Positions 30,127 through 46,529 of a DNA stretch of 64,000 nucleotides are shown here, in pieces. The DNA comes from Megachile rotundata (taxonomy: Eukaryota > Arthropoda > Insecta > Hymenoptera > Megachilidae), in the NCBI RefSeq assembly GCF_050947335.1, contig NW_027474223.1, positions 1-64,000 on the forward strand, written 5' to 3'. The first letter of the stretch is position 1; every line of letters begins with the position of its first letter. The notes beneath the pieces were generated by a model. It did not search any database. It was not told the DNA's origin and saw only the letters and a program-made list of their open reading frames with translations. The position numbers and the translations under genes are program-made.

Positions 30127-33100
30127 TTATCAATCTAACTCATATTATTAACCATATTATGCAGATATGATCGATAGAAAGACAATTACTATACTCATTT
30201 CTCTTATTATTATCAATCTAACTTATATTATTAGCCATATTATGCTTATATTATCGATAGAACGACAATTACTATACTTATTACACTCACTGTTATCAAT
30301 CTAACTCATATTATTAACCATATTATGCACATATGATCGATAGAACGACAATTACTATACTTATTACTCTTATTATTATGAATCTAACTCATATTATTAA
30401 CCATATTATGCAGATATGATCGATAGCACGACATTTACTATACTTATTGCTCTTATTGTTATCAATCTAACTCATATTATTAACCATATTATGCAGATAT
30501 GATCGATAGAACTACAATTAGTACACTCATTACTCTTATTATTATCAATCTAACTCATATTATTAGCCATATTATGCTTATATGATCGATAGAACGACAA
30601 TTCCTATACTCATTGCTCTTATTATTATCAATGTAACTCATATTATTAGCCATATTATGCTTATATGATCGATAGGACGACAATTACTATACTTATTTCT
30701 CTTATTATTATCAATCTAACTCATATTATTAGCCATATTATGCTTATATGATCGATAGAACGACAATTACTATAATTATTGCTCTCATTATTATCAACCT
30801 AACTCATATTATTAGCCATATTATGCTTATATGATCTACAGAACGACAATTACTATACTTATTACACTCACTGTTATCAATCTAACTCATACTATTAACC
30901 ATATTATGCAAATATGATCGATAGAACGACAATTAGTATACTCATTACTCTTATTATTATCAGCCTAACTCATATTATTAGCCATATTATGCTTATATGA
31001 ACGATAGAACGACAATTACTATACTCATTACTCTTATTATTATCAATCTAGCTCATATTATTAACCATATTATGCTAATATGATCGATAGAACGACAATT
31101 ACTGTACTTATTACACTCACTATTATCAATCTAACTCATATTATTAACCATATTATGCAGATATGATCGATAGCACGACATTTACTACACTTACTACTCT
31201 TATTATTATCAATCTAACTCATATTATTAACCATATTATGCAGATATGATCGATAGCACGACATTTACTATACTTATTACTCTTATTATTATCAATCTAA
31301 CTCATATTATTAACCATATTATGCAGATATGATCGATAGAACGACAATTACTGTACTTATTACTCTCATTATTATCAACCTAACTCATATTATTAGCCAT
31401 ATTATGCTTATATGATCGACAGAACGACAATTACTATACGTATTACACTCACTGTTATCAATCTAACGCATCTTATTAACCATATTATGCAAATACGATC
31501 GATAGAACGACAATTACTATACTCATTACTCTTATTATTATCAGCCCAACTCATATTATTAGCCATATTATTCAGATATGATCGATAGCACGACATTTAC
31601 TACACTTACTACTCTTATTTTTATCAATCTAACTCATATTATTAACCATATTATGCAAATACGATCGATAGAACGACAATTACTATATTCATTTCTCTTA
31701 TTATTATCAATCTAACTCATATTATTAGCCACATTATGCTTATATGATCGATAGAAAGACAATTACTATACTTATTACACTCACTGTTATCAATCTAACT
31801 CATATTATTAACCACATTATGCAAATATGATCGATAGAACGACAATTACTATACTCATTACTCTTATTATTATCAATCTAACTCATATTATTAGCCATAT
31901 TATGCTTATGTGATCGATAGAACGACAATTACTATACTTATTACTCTTATTATTATGAATCTAACTCATATTATTAACCATATTATGCAGATATGATCGA
32001 TAGCACGACATTTACTACACTTATTACTCTTACTATTATCAATCTAACTCAAATTATTAGACATATTATGCTTATGTGATCGACAGAACGACAATTACTA
32101 TACTTATTACACTCACTGTTATCAATCTAACTCATATTATTAACCATGTTATGCAGATATGATCGATAGCACGACATTTACTACACTTACTACTCTTATT
32201 ATTATCAATCTAACTCATATTATTAACCATATTATGCAGATATGATCGATAGCACGACATTTACTATACTTATTACTCTTATTATTGTCAATCTAACTCA
32301 TATTATTAACCATATTATGCAGATATGATCGATAGAATGACAATTACTATACTTATTACTCTCATTATTATCAACCTAACTCATATTATTAGCCATATTA
32401 TGCTTATATGATCGACAGAACGACAATTACTATACTTATTACACTCACTGTTATCAATCTAACTGATATTATTAACCATATTATGCAAATACGATCCATA
32501 GAACGACAATTACTATACTCATTACTCTTATTATTATCAGCCTAACTCATATTATTTGCCATATTATGCTTATATGAACGATAGAACGACAATTACTATA
32601 CTCATTACTCTTATTATTATCAATCTAGCTCATATTATTAACCATATTATGCTAATATGATCGATAGAACGACAATTACTATACTCATTACTCTTATTAT
32701 TATCAATCTAACTCATATTGTTAGCCATATTATGCTTATATGATCGATAGGACGACAATTACTATACTTATTACTCTTATATTTATCAATCTAACTCATA
32801 TTATTAGGCAGATTATGCTTTTATGATGGGTAGAACGATAATTACTATACCTATTACTCTTATTATTATCAATCTAACTTATATCATTAGCCCATATTAT
32901 GCTTATATGATCGATCGAACGACAATGACTATACTCACTTCTCTTATTATTATCAATCTAACTCATATTATTAGCCATATTATGCTTATACGATCGATAG
33001 AACGACAATTACTATACTTATTACACTCACTATTATCAATCTAACTCATATTATTAACCATATTATGCAGACATGATCGATAGAACTACAATTAGTATAC

Positions 33101-35838
33101 TCCTTACTCTTATTATTATCAATCTAACTCATATTATTAGCCATATTATGCTTATATGATCGATAGAGCGACAATTACTATATTCATTTCTCTTATTATT
33201 ATCAATCTAACTCATATTATTAGCCATATTATGCTTATATGATCGATAGAAAGACAATTACTATACTTATTACACTCACTGTTATCAATCTAACTCATAT
33301 TATTAACCACATTATGCAAATATGATCGATAGAACGACAATTACTATACTTATTACACTCACTATTATCAATCTAACTCATATTATTAACCATATTATGC
33401 AGATATGATCGATAGAAAGACAATTACTATACTCATTTCTCTTATTATTATCAATCTAACTTATATTATTAGCCATATTATGCTTATATTATCGATAGAA
33501 CGACAATTACTATACTTATTACACTCACTGTTATCAATCTAACTCATATTATTAACCATATTATGCACATATGATCGATAGAACGACAATTACTATACTT
33601 ATTACTCTTATTATTATGAATCTAACTCATATTATTAACCATATTATGCAGATATGATCGATAGCACGACATTTACTATACTTATTGCTCTTATTGTTAT
33701 CAATCTAACTCATATTATTAACCATATTATGCAGATATGATCGATAGAACTACAATTAGTACACTCATTACTCTTATTATTATCAATCTAACTCATATTA
33801 TTAGCCATATTATGCTTATATGATCGATAGAACGACAATTCCTATACTCATTGCTCTTATTATTATCAATCTAACTCATATTATTAGCCATATTATGCTT
33901 ATATGATCGATAGGACGACAATTACTATACTTATTTCTCTTATTATTATCAATCTAACTCATATTATTAGCCATATTATGCTTATATGATCGATAGAACG
34001 ACAATTACTATAATTATTGCTCTCATTATTATCAACCTAACTCATATTATTAGCCATATTATGCTTATATGATCGACAGAACGACAATTACTATACTTAT
34101 TACACTCACTGTTATCAATCTAACTCATACTATTAACCATATTATGCAAATATGATCGATAGAACGACAATTAGTATACTCATTACTCTTATTATTATCA
34201 GCCTAACTCATATTATTAGCCATATTATGCTTATATGAACGATAGAACGACAATTACTATACTCATTACTCTTATTATTATCAATCTAACTCATATTATT
34301 AACCATATTATGCTAATATGATCGATAGAACGACAATTACTGTACTTATTACACTCACTATTATCAATCTAACTCATATTATTAACCATATTATGCAGAT
34401 ATGATCGATAGCACGACATTTACTACACTTACTACTCTTATTATTATCAATCTAACTCATATTATTAACCATATTATGCAGATATGATCGATAGCACGAC
34501 ATTTACTATACTTATTACTCTTATTATTATCAATCTAACTCATATTATTAACCATATTATGCAGATATGATCGATAGAACGACAATTACTGTACTTATTA
34601 CTCTCATTATTATCAACCTAACTCATATTATTAGCCATATTATGCTTATATGATCGACAGAACGACAATTACTATACGTATTACACTCACTGTTATCAAT
34701 CTAACGCATCTTATTAACCATATTATGCAAATACGATCGATAGAACGACAATTACTATACTCATTACTCTTATTATTATCAGCCCAACTCATATTATTAG
34801 CCATATTATTCAGATATGATCGATAGCACGACATTTACTACACTTACTACTCTTATTTTTATCAATCTAACTCATATTATTAACCATATTATGCAAATAC
34901 GATCGATAGAACGACAATTACTATATTCATTTCTCTTATTATTATCAATCTAACTCATATTATTAGCCACATTATGCTTATATGATCGATAGAAAGACAA
35001 TTACTATACTTATTACACTCACTGTTATCAATCTAACTCATATTATTAACCACATTATGCAAATATGATCGATAGAACGACAATTACTATACTCATTACT
35101 CTTATTATTATCAATCTAACTCATATTATTAGCCATATTATGCTTATGTGATCGATAGAACGACAATTACTATACTTATTACTCTTATTATTATGAATCT
35201 AACTCATATTATTAACCATATTATGCAGATATGATCGATAGCACGACATTTACTACACTTATTACTCTTACTATTATCAATCTAACTCAAATTATTTGAC
35301 ATATTATGCTTATGTGATCGACAGAACGACAATTACTATACTTATTACACTCACTGTTATCAATCTAACTCATATTATTAACCATGTTATGCAGATATGA
35401 TCGATAGCACGACATTTACTACACTTACTACTCTTATTATTATCAATCTAACTCATATTATTAACCATATTATGCAGATATGATCGATAGCACGACATTT
35501 ACTATACTTATTACTCTTATTATTGTCAATCTAACTCATATTATTAACCATATTATGCAGATATGATCGATAGAATGACAATTACTATACTTATTACTCT
35601 CATTATTATCAACCTAACTCATATTATTAGCCATATTATGCTTATATGATCGACAGAACGACAATTACTATACTTATTACACTCACTGTTATCAATCTAA
35701 CTGATATTATTAACCATATTATGCAAATACGATCGATAGAACGACAATTACTATACTCATTACTCTTATTATTATCAGCCTAACTCATATTATTTGCCAT
35801 ATTATGCTTATATGAACGATAGAACGACAATTACTATA
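28441..35838 (+). repeat. 3,238-bp period tandem block (39 monomers), about 2.3 copies
   Basis: About 28,441-32,600 matches 31,679-35,838 at a constant 3,238-bp offset, so the homologous stretch is longer than one period. Landmarks are CACTCGATGTTATC at 30,037 (TCACTGTTATC in the next copy), GATCGATAGAAAGAC with TCATTTCTC near 30,181 and 33,421, TATAATTATTGCTC near 30,770 and 34,008, and TAACGCATCTTATTAACC near 31,465 and 34,703. Substitutions include ATGTAACTC near 30,641 versus ATCTAACTC. At the right end one monomer is lost (around 35,840), so the next marker dimer is 38, not 39, monomers away. Confidence 0.85.
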
Positions 35839-37983
35839 CCCATTACTCTTACTATTATCAATCTAACTCATATTGTTAGCCATATTATGCTTATATGATC
35901 GATAGGACGACAATTACTATACTTATTACTCTTATATTTATCAATCTAACTCATATTATTAGGCAGATTATGCTTTTATGATCGGTAGAACGATAATTAC
36001 TATACCTATTACTCTTATTATTATCAATCTAACTTATATCATTAGCCCATATTATGCTTATATGATCGATCGAACGACAATGACTATACTCACTTCTCTT
36101 ATTATTATCAATCTAACTCATATTATTAGCCATATTATACTTATACGATCGATAGAACGACAATTACTATACTTATTACACTCACTGTTATCAATCTAAC
36201 TCTTATTATTAACCATATTATGCAGATATGATCGATAGAACTACAATTAGTATACTCCTTACTCTTATTATTATCAATCTAACTCATATTATTAGCCATA
36301 TTATGCTTATATGATCGATAGAACGACAATTACTATATTCATTTCTCTTATTATTATCAATCTAATTCATATTATTAGCCATATTATGCTTATATGATCG
36401 ATAGAACGACAATTACTATATTCATTTCTCTTATTATTATCAATCTAACTCATATTATTAGCCATATTATGCTTATATGATCGATAGAAAGACAATTACT
36501 ATACTTATTACACTCACTGTTATCAATCTAACTCTTATTATTAACCATATTATGCAGATATGATCGATAGAACTACAATTAGTATACTCCTTACTCTTAT
36601 TATTATCAATCTAACTCATATTATTAGCCATATTATGCTTATATGATCGCTGGAACGACAATTACTACATTCATTTCTCTTATTATTATCAATCTAACTC
36701 ATATTATTAGCCATATTATGCTTATACGATCGATAGAAAGACAATTACTATACTTATTACACTCACTGTTATCAATCTAACTCATATTATTAACCACATT
36801 ATGCAAATATGATCGATAGAACGACAATTACTATACTTATTACACTCACTATTATCAGTCTAACTCATATTATTAGCCATATTATGCTTATATGATCGAT
36901 AGAACGACAATTACTATACTTATTACTCTTATTATTATGAATCTAACTCATATTATTAACCATATTATGCTAATATGATCGATAGAACGACAATTACTAT
37001 ACTTATTACACTCACTATTATCAATCTAACTCATATTATTAACCATATTATGCAGATATGATCGACAGCACGACATTTACTACACTTACTACTCTTATTT
37101 TTATCGATCTAACTCATATTATTAGCCATATTATGGTTATATGATCGATGGAACGACAATTACTATATTCATTTCTCTTATTATTATCAATCTAACTCAT
37201 ATTATTAGCCACATTATGCTTATATGATCGATAGAAAGACAATTACTATACTTATTACACTCACTGTTATCAATCTAACTCATATTATTAACCATATTAT
37301 GCAAATATGATCGATAGAACGACAATTACTATACTCATTACTCTTATTATTATCAATCTAACTCATATTATTAGCCATATTATGCTTATGTGATCGATAG
37401 AACGACAATTACTATACTTATTACTCTAATTATTATGAATCTAACTCATATTATTAACCATATTATGCAGATATGATCGATAGCACGGCATTTACTACAC
37501 TTATTACTCTTACTATTATCAATCTAACTCAAATTATTAGACATATTATGCTTATGTGATCGACAGAACGACAATTACTATACTTATTACACTCACTGTT
37601 ATCAATCTAACTCATATTATTAACCATGTTATGCAGATATGATCGATAGCACGACATTTACTACACTTACTACTCTTATTATTATCAATCTAACTCATAT
37701 TATTAACCATATTATGCAGATATGATCGATAGAATGACAATTACTATACTTATTACTCTCATTATTTTCAACCTAACTCATATTATTAGCCATGTTATGC
37801 TTATATGATCGACAGAACGACAATTACTATACTTATTACACTCACTGTTATCAATCTAACCGATATTATTAACCATATTATGCAAATACGATCGATAGAA
37901 CGACAATTACTATACTCATTACTCTTATTATTATCAGCCTAACTCATATTATTAGCCATTTTATGCTTATATGAACGATAGAA

Positions 37984-40900
37984 CGACAATTACTATACTC
38001 ATTACTCTTATTATTATCAATCTAGCTCATATTATTAACCATATTATGCTAATATGATCGATAGAACGACAATTACTATACTCATTACTCTTATTATTAT
38101 CAATCCAACTCATATTGTTAGCCATATTATGCTTATATGATCGATAGGACGACAATTACTATACTTATTACTCTTATATTTATCAATCTAACTCATATTA
38201 TTAGCCATATTATGCTTATACGATCGATAGAACGACAATTACTATACTTATTACACTCACTGTTATCAATCTAACTCTTATTATTAACCATATTATGCAG
38301 ATATGATCGATAGAACTACAATTAGTATACTCCTTACTCTTATTATTATCAATCTAACTCATATTATTAGCCATATTATGCTTATATGATCGATAGAACG
38401 ACAATTACTATATTCATTTCTCTTATTATTATCAGCCTAACTCATATTATTAGCCATATTATGCTTATATGAACGATAGAACGACAATTACTATACTCAT
38501 TACTCTTATTATTATCAATCTAGCTCATATTATTAACCATATTATGCTAATATGATCGATAGAACGACAATTACTATACTCATTACTCTTATTATTATCA
38601 ACCTAACTCATATTATTAGGCAGATTATGCTTTTATGATCGGTAGAACGATAATTACTATACCTATTACTCTTATTATTATCAATCTAACTTATATCATT
38701 AGCCCATATTATGCTTATATGATCGATCGAACGACAATGACTATACTCACTTCTCTTATTATTATCAATCTAACTCATATTATTAGCCATATTATGCTTA
38801 TACGATCGATAGAACGACAATTACTATACTTATTACACTCACTGTTATCAATCTAACTCTTATTATTAACCATATTATGCAGATATGATCGATAGAACTA
38901 CAATTAGTATACTCCTTACTCTTATTATTATCAATCTAACTCATATTATTAGCCATATTATGCTTATATGATCGATAGAACGACAATTACTATATTCATT
39001 TCTCTTATTATTATCAATCTAATTCATAATATTAGCCATATTATGCTTATATGATCGATAGAACGACAATTACTATATTCATTTCTTTTATTATTATCAA
39101 TCTAACTCATATTATTAGCCATATTATGCTTATATGTTCGATAGAAAGACAATTACTATACTTATTACACTCACTGTTATCAATCTAACTCATATTATTA
39201 ACCACATTATGCAAATATGATCGATAGAACGACAATTACTATACTCATTACTCTTATTATTATCAGCCTAACTCATATTATAAGCCATATTATGCTAATA
39301 TGATCGATAGAACGACAATTACTATACTTATTACACTCACTATTATCAATCTAACTCATATTATTAGCCATATTATGCTTATGTGATCGATAGAACGACA
39401 ATTACTATACTTATTACTCTTATTATTATGAATCTAACTCATATTATTAACCATATTATGCTAATATGATCGATAGAACGACAATTACTATACTTATTAC
39501 ACTCACTATTATCAATCTAACTCATATTATTAACCATATTATGCAGATATGATCGATAGCACGACATTTACTACACTTACTACTCTTATTATTATCAATC
39601 TAACTCATATTATTAGCCATATTATGGTTATATGATCGATAGAACGACAATTACTATATTCATTTCTCTTATTATTATCAATCTAACTCATATTATTAGC
39701 CACATTATGCTTATATGATCGATAGAAAGACAATTACTATACTTATTACACTCACTGTTATCAATCTAACTCATATTATTAACCACATTATGCAAATATG
39801 ATCGATAGAACGACAATTACTATACTCATTACTCTTATTATTATCAATCTAACTCATATTGTTAGCCATATTATGCTTATATGATCGATAGGACGACAAT
39901 TACTATACTGATTACTCTTATATTTATCAATCTAACTCATATTATTAGGCAGATTATGCTTTTATGATCGGTAGAACGATAATTACTATACCTATTACTC
40001 TTATTATTATCAATCTAACTTATATCATTAGCCATATTATGCTTATATGATCGATCGAACGACAATGACTATACTCACTTCTCTTATTATTATCAATCTA
40101 ACTCATATTATTAACCATATTATGCTAATATGATCGATAGAACGACAATTACTATACTTATTACACTCACTGTTATCAATCTAACTCATATTATTAACCA
40201 TATTATGCAGATATGATCGATAGCACGACATTTACTACACTTACTACTCTTATTTTTATCGATCTAACTCATATTATTAGCCATATTATGGTTATATGAT
40301 CGATAGAACGACAATTACTATATTCATTTCTCTTATTATTATCAATCTAACTCATATTATTAGCCACATTATGCTTATATGATCGATAGAAAGACAATTA
40401 CTATACTTATTACACTCACTGTTATCAATCTAACTCATATTATTAACCATGTTATGCAGATATGATCGATAGCACGACATTTACTACACTTACTACTCTT
40501 ATTATTATCAATCTAACTCATATTATTAGCCATATTATGCTTATATGATCGATAGAACGACAATTACTATATTCATTTCTCTTATTTTTATCGATCTAAC
40601 TCATATTATTAGCCATATTATGGTTATATGATCGATAGAACGACAATTACTATATTCATTTCTCTTATTATTATCAATCTAACTCATATTATTAGCCACA
40701 TTATGCTTATATGATCGATAGAACGACAATTACTATATTCATTTCTCTTATTTTTATCGATCTAACTCATATTATTAGCCATATTATGGTTATATGATCG
40801 ATAGAACGACAATTACTATATTCATTTCTCTTATTATTATCAATCTAACTCATATTATTAGCCACATTATGCTTATATGATCGATAGAAAGACAATTACT

Positions 40901-43849
40901 ATACTTATTACACTCACTGTTATCAATCTAACTCATATTATTAACCATATTATGCAAATATGATCGATAGAACGACAATTACTATACTCATTACTCTTAT
41001 TATTATCAATCTAACTCATATTATTAGCCATATTATGCTTATGTGATCGATAGAACGACAATTACTATACTTATTACTCTAATTATTATGAATCTAACTC
41101 ATATTATTAACCATATTATGCAGATATGATCGATAGCACGGCATTTACTACACTTATTACTCTTACTATTATCAATCTAACTCAAATTATTAGACATATT
41201 ATGCTTATGTGATCGACAGAACGACAATTACTATACTTATTACACTCACTGTTATCAATCTAACTCATATTATTAACCATGTTATGCAGATATGATCGAT
41301 AGCACGACAATTACTATACTCATTACTCTTATTATTATCAATCTAGCTCATATTATTAACCATATTATGCTAATATGATCGATAGAACGACAATTACTAT
41401 ACTCATTACTCTTATTATTATCAATCCAACTCATATTGTTAGCCATATTATGCTTATATGATCGATAGGACGACAATTACTATACTTATTACTCTTATAT
41501 TTATCAATCTAACTCATATTATTAGCCATATTATGCTTATACGATCGATAGAACGACAATTACTATACTTATTACACTCACTGTTATCAATCTAACTCTT
41601 ATTATTAACCATATTATGCAGATATGATCGATAGAACTACAATTAGTATACTCCTTACTCTTATTATTATCAATCTAACTCATATTATTAGCCATATTAT
41701 GCTTATATGATCGATAGAACGACAATTACTATATTCATTTCTCTTATTATTATCAGCCTAACTCATATTATTAGCCATATTATGCTTATATGAACGATAG
41801 AACGACAATTACTATACTCATTACTCTTATTATTATCAATCTAGCTCATATTATTAACCATATTATGCTAATATGATCGATAGAACGACAATTACTATAC
41901 TCATTACTCTTATTATTATCAACCTAACTCATATTATTAGGCAGATTATGCTTTTATGATCGGTAGAACGATAATTACTATACCTATTACTCTTATTATT
42001 ATCAATCTAACTTATATCATTAGCCCATATTATGCTTATATGATCGATCGAACGACAATGACTATACTCACTTCTCTTATTATTATCAATCTAACTCATA
42101 TTATTAGCCATATTATGCTTATACGATCGATAGAACGACAATTACTATACTTATTACACTCACTGTTATCAATCTAACTCTTATTATTAACCATATTATG
42201 CAGATATGATCGATAGAACTACAATTAGTATACTCCTTACTCTTATTATTATCAATCTAACTCATATTATTAGCCATATTATGCTTATATGATCGATAGA
42301 ACGACAATTACTATATTCATTTCTCTTATTATTATCAATCTAATTCATAATATTAGCCATATTATGCTTATATGATCGATAGAACGACAATTACTATATT
42401 CATTTCTTTTATTATTATCAATCTAACTCATATTATTAGCCATATTATGCTTATATGTTCGATAGAAAGACAATTACTATACTTATTACACTCACTGTTA
42501 TCAATCTAACTCATATTATTAACCACATTATGCAAATATGATCGATAGAACGACAATTACTATACTCATTACTCTTATTATTATCAGCCTAACTCATATT
42601 ATAAGCCATATTATGCTAATATGATCGATAGAACGACAATTACTATACTTATTACACTCACTATTATCAATCTAACTCATATTATTAGCCATATTATGCT
42701 TATGTGATCGATAGAACGACAATTACTATACTTATTACTCTTATTATTATGAATCTAACTCATATTATTAACCATATTATGCTAATATGATCGATAGAAC
42801 GACAATTACTATACTTATTACACTCACTATTATCAATCTAACTCATATTATTAACCATATTATGCAGATATGATCGATAGCACGACATTTACTACACTTA
42901 CTACTCTTATTATTATCAATCTAACTCATATTATTAGCCATATTATGGTTATATGATCGATAGAACGACAATTACTATATTCATTTCTCTTATTATTATC
43001 AATCTAACTCATATTATTAGCCACATTATGCTTATATGATCGATAGAAAGACAATTACTATACTTATTACACTCACTGTTATCAATCTAACTCATATTAT
43101 TAACCACATTATGCAAATATGATCGATAGAACGACAATTACTATACTCATTACTCTTATTATTATCAATCTAACTCATATTGTTAGCCATATTATGCTTA
43201 TATGATCGATAGGACGACAATTACTATACTGATTACTCTTATATTTATCAATCTAACTCATATTATTAGGCAGATTATGCTTTTATGATCGGTAGAACGA
43301 TAATTACTATACCTATTACTCTTATTATTATCAATCTAACTTATATCATTAGCCATATTATGCTTATATGATCGATCGAACGACAATGACTATACTCACT
43401 TCTCTTATTATTATCAATCTAACTCATATTATTAACCATATTATGCTAATATGATCGATAGAACGACAATTACTATACTTATTACACTCACTGTTATCAA
43501 TCTAACTCATATTATTAACCATATTATGCAGATATGATCGATAGCCCGACATTTACTACACTTACTACTCTTATTTTTATCGATCTAACTCATATTATTA
43601 GCCATATTATGGTTATATGATCGATAGAACGACAATTACTATATTCATTTCTCTTATTATTATCAATCTAACTCATATTATTAGCCACATTATGCTTATA
43701 TGATCGATAGAAAGACAATTACTATACTTATTACACTCACTGTTATCAATCTAACTCATATTATTAACCATGTTATGCAGATATGATCGATAGCACGACA
43801 TTTACTACACTTACTACTCTTATTATTATCAATCTAACTCATATTATTA
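37984..43849 (+). repeat. Homologous blocks 3,321 bp apart (40 monomers)
   Basis: About 37,984-40,528 matches 41,305-43,849. Both contain an 84-bp marker dimer (38,635; 41,956), then an 83-bp one 16 monomers later (39,964; 43,285), and the CTAATTCATAATATTAGCC monomer. A difference is GATAGCACG near 40,225 versus GATAGCCCG near 43,546. The gap between the copies holds the dimer expansion at 40,555-40,886. Confidence 0.85.
40555..40886 (+). repeat. Local expansion of a 166-bp dimer
   Basis: The two-monomer unit made of a TTATTTTTATCGATCTAAC / TTATGGTTATATG monomer followed by a TTATTATTATCAATC / GCCACATTATG monomer occurs twice in direct succession, at about 40,555-40,720 and 40,721-40,886. 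A further related pair lies 332 bp upstream of the first, at about 40,223. Elsewhere in the window the dimer occurs singly. This is the shortest clear higher-order tandem in the window. Confidence 0.8.
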
Positions 43850-45830
43850 ACCATATTATGCAGATATGATCGATAGCACTACATTTACTATACTTATTAC
43901 TCTTATTATTATCAATCTAACTCATATTATCAACCATATTATGCAGATATGATCGATAGAATGACAATTACTATACTTATTACTCTCATTATTTTCAACC
44001 TAACTCATATTATTAGCCATATTATGCTTATATGATCGACAGAACGACAATTACTATACTTATTACACTCACTGTTATCAATCTAACTCTTATTATTAAC
44101 CATATTATGCAGATATGATCGATAGAACTACAATTAGTATACTCCTTACTCTTATTATTATCAATCTAACTCATATTATTAGCCATATTATGCTTATATG
44201 ATCGATAGAACGACAATTACTATATTCATTACTCTTATTATTATCAATCTAGCTCATATTATTAACCATATTATGCTAATATGATCGATAGAACGACAAT
44301 TACTATACTCATTACTCTTATTATTATCAATCTAACTCATATTATTAGCCATATTATGCTTATATGATCGATAGGACGACAATTACTATACTTATTACTC
44401 TTATATTTATCAATCTAACTCATATTATTAGGCAGATTATGCTTTTATGATCGGTAGAACGATAATTACTATACCTATTACTCTTATTATTATCAATCTA
44501 ACTCATATTATTAGCCATATTATGCTTATATGATCGATAGAACGACAATTACTATATTCATTTCTCTTATTATTATCAGCCTAACTCATATTATTAGCCA
44601 TATTATGCTTATATGAACGATAGAACGACAATTGCTATACTCATTACTCTTATTATTATCAATCTAGCTCATATTATTAACCATATTATGCTAATATGAT
44701 CGATAGAACGACAATTACTATACTCATTACTCTTATTATTATCAATCTAACTCATATTGTTAGCCATATTATGCTTATATGATCGATAGGACGACAATTA
44801 CTATACTTATTACTCTTATATTTATCAATCTAACTCATATTATTAGGCAGATTATGCTTTTATGATCGGTAGAACGATAATTACTATACCTATTACTCTT
44901 ATTATTATCAATCTAACTTATATCATTAGCCCATATTATGCTTATATGATCGATCGAACGACAATGACTATACTCACTTCTCTTATTATTATCAATCTAA
45001 CTCATATTATTAGCCATATTATGCTTATACGATCGATAGAACGACAATTACTATACTTATTACACTCACTGTTATCAATTTAACTCTTATTATTAACCAT
45101 ATTATGCAGATATGATCGATAGAACTACAATTAGTATACTCCTTACTCTTATTATTATCAATCTAACTCATATTATTAGCCATATTATGCTTATATGATC
45201 GATAGAACGACAATTACTATATTCATTTCTCTTATTATTATCAATCTAATTCATATTATTAGCCATATTATGCTTATATGATCGATAAAACGACAATTAC
45301 TATATTCATTTCTTTTATTATTATCAATCTAACTCATATTATTAGCCATATTATGCTTATATGTTCGATAGAAAGACAATTACTATACTTATTACACTCA
45401 CTGTTATCAATCTAACTCATATTATTAACCACATTATGCAAATATGATCGATAGAACGACAATTACTATACTCATTACTCTTATTATTATCAGCCTAACT
45501 CATATTATAAGCCATATTATGCTAATATGATCGATAGAACGACAATTACTATACTTATTACTCTTATTATTATGAATCTAACTCATATTATTAACCATAT
45601 TATGCTAATATGATCGATAGAACGACAATTACTATACTTATTACACTCACTATTATCAATCTAACTCATATTATTAACCATATTATGCAGATATGATCGA
45701 TAGCACGACATTTACTACACTTACTACTCTTATTATTATCAATCTAACTCATATTATTAGCCATATTATGGTTATATGATCGATAGAACGACGATTACTA
45801 TATTCATTTCTCTTATTATTATCAATCTAA

Positions 45831-45850
45831 CTCATTATTAGCCACATTAT
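45831..45850 (+). repeat. Single 81-bp monomer (2-bp deletion)
   Basis: The monomer here reads AACTCATTATTAGCCAC, where its homologue near 53,052 reads AACTCATATTATTAGCCAC. It is the only 2-bp length change needed to balance the length of the window and is seen once, so it postdates the 7,222-bp duplication. A sequencing or consensus error in an AT dinucleotide is an alternative. Confidence 0.8.
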
Positions 45851-46529
45851 GCTTATATGATCGATAGAAAGACAATTACTATACTTATTACACTCACTGT
45901 TATCAATCTAACTCATATTATTAACCACATTATGCAAATATGATCGATAGAACGACAATTACTATACTCATTACTCTTATTATTATCAATCTAACTCATA
46001 TTGTTAGCCATATTATGCTTATATGATCGATAGGACGACAATTACTATACTGATTACTCTTATATTTATCAATCTAACTCATATTATTAGGCAGATTATG
46101 CTTTTATGATCGGTAGAACGATAATTACTATACCTATTACTCTTATTATTATCAATCTAACTTATATCATTAGCCATATTATGCTTATATGATCGATCGA
46201 ACGACAATGACTATACTCACTTCTCTTATTATTATCAATCTAACTCATATTATTAGCCATATTATGCTTATACGATCGATAGAACGACAATTACTATACT
46301 TATTACACTCACTGTTATCAATCTAACTCTTATTATTAACCATATTATGCAGATATGATCGATAGAACTACAATTAGTATACTCCTTACTCTTATTATTA
46401 TCAATCTAACTCATATTATTAGCCATATTATGCTTATATGATCGATAGAACGACAATTACTATATTCATTTCTCTTATTATTATCAATCTAATTCATATT
46501 ATTAGCCATATTATGCTTATATGATCGAT

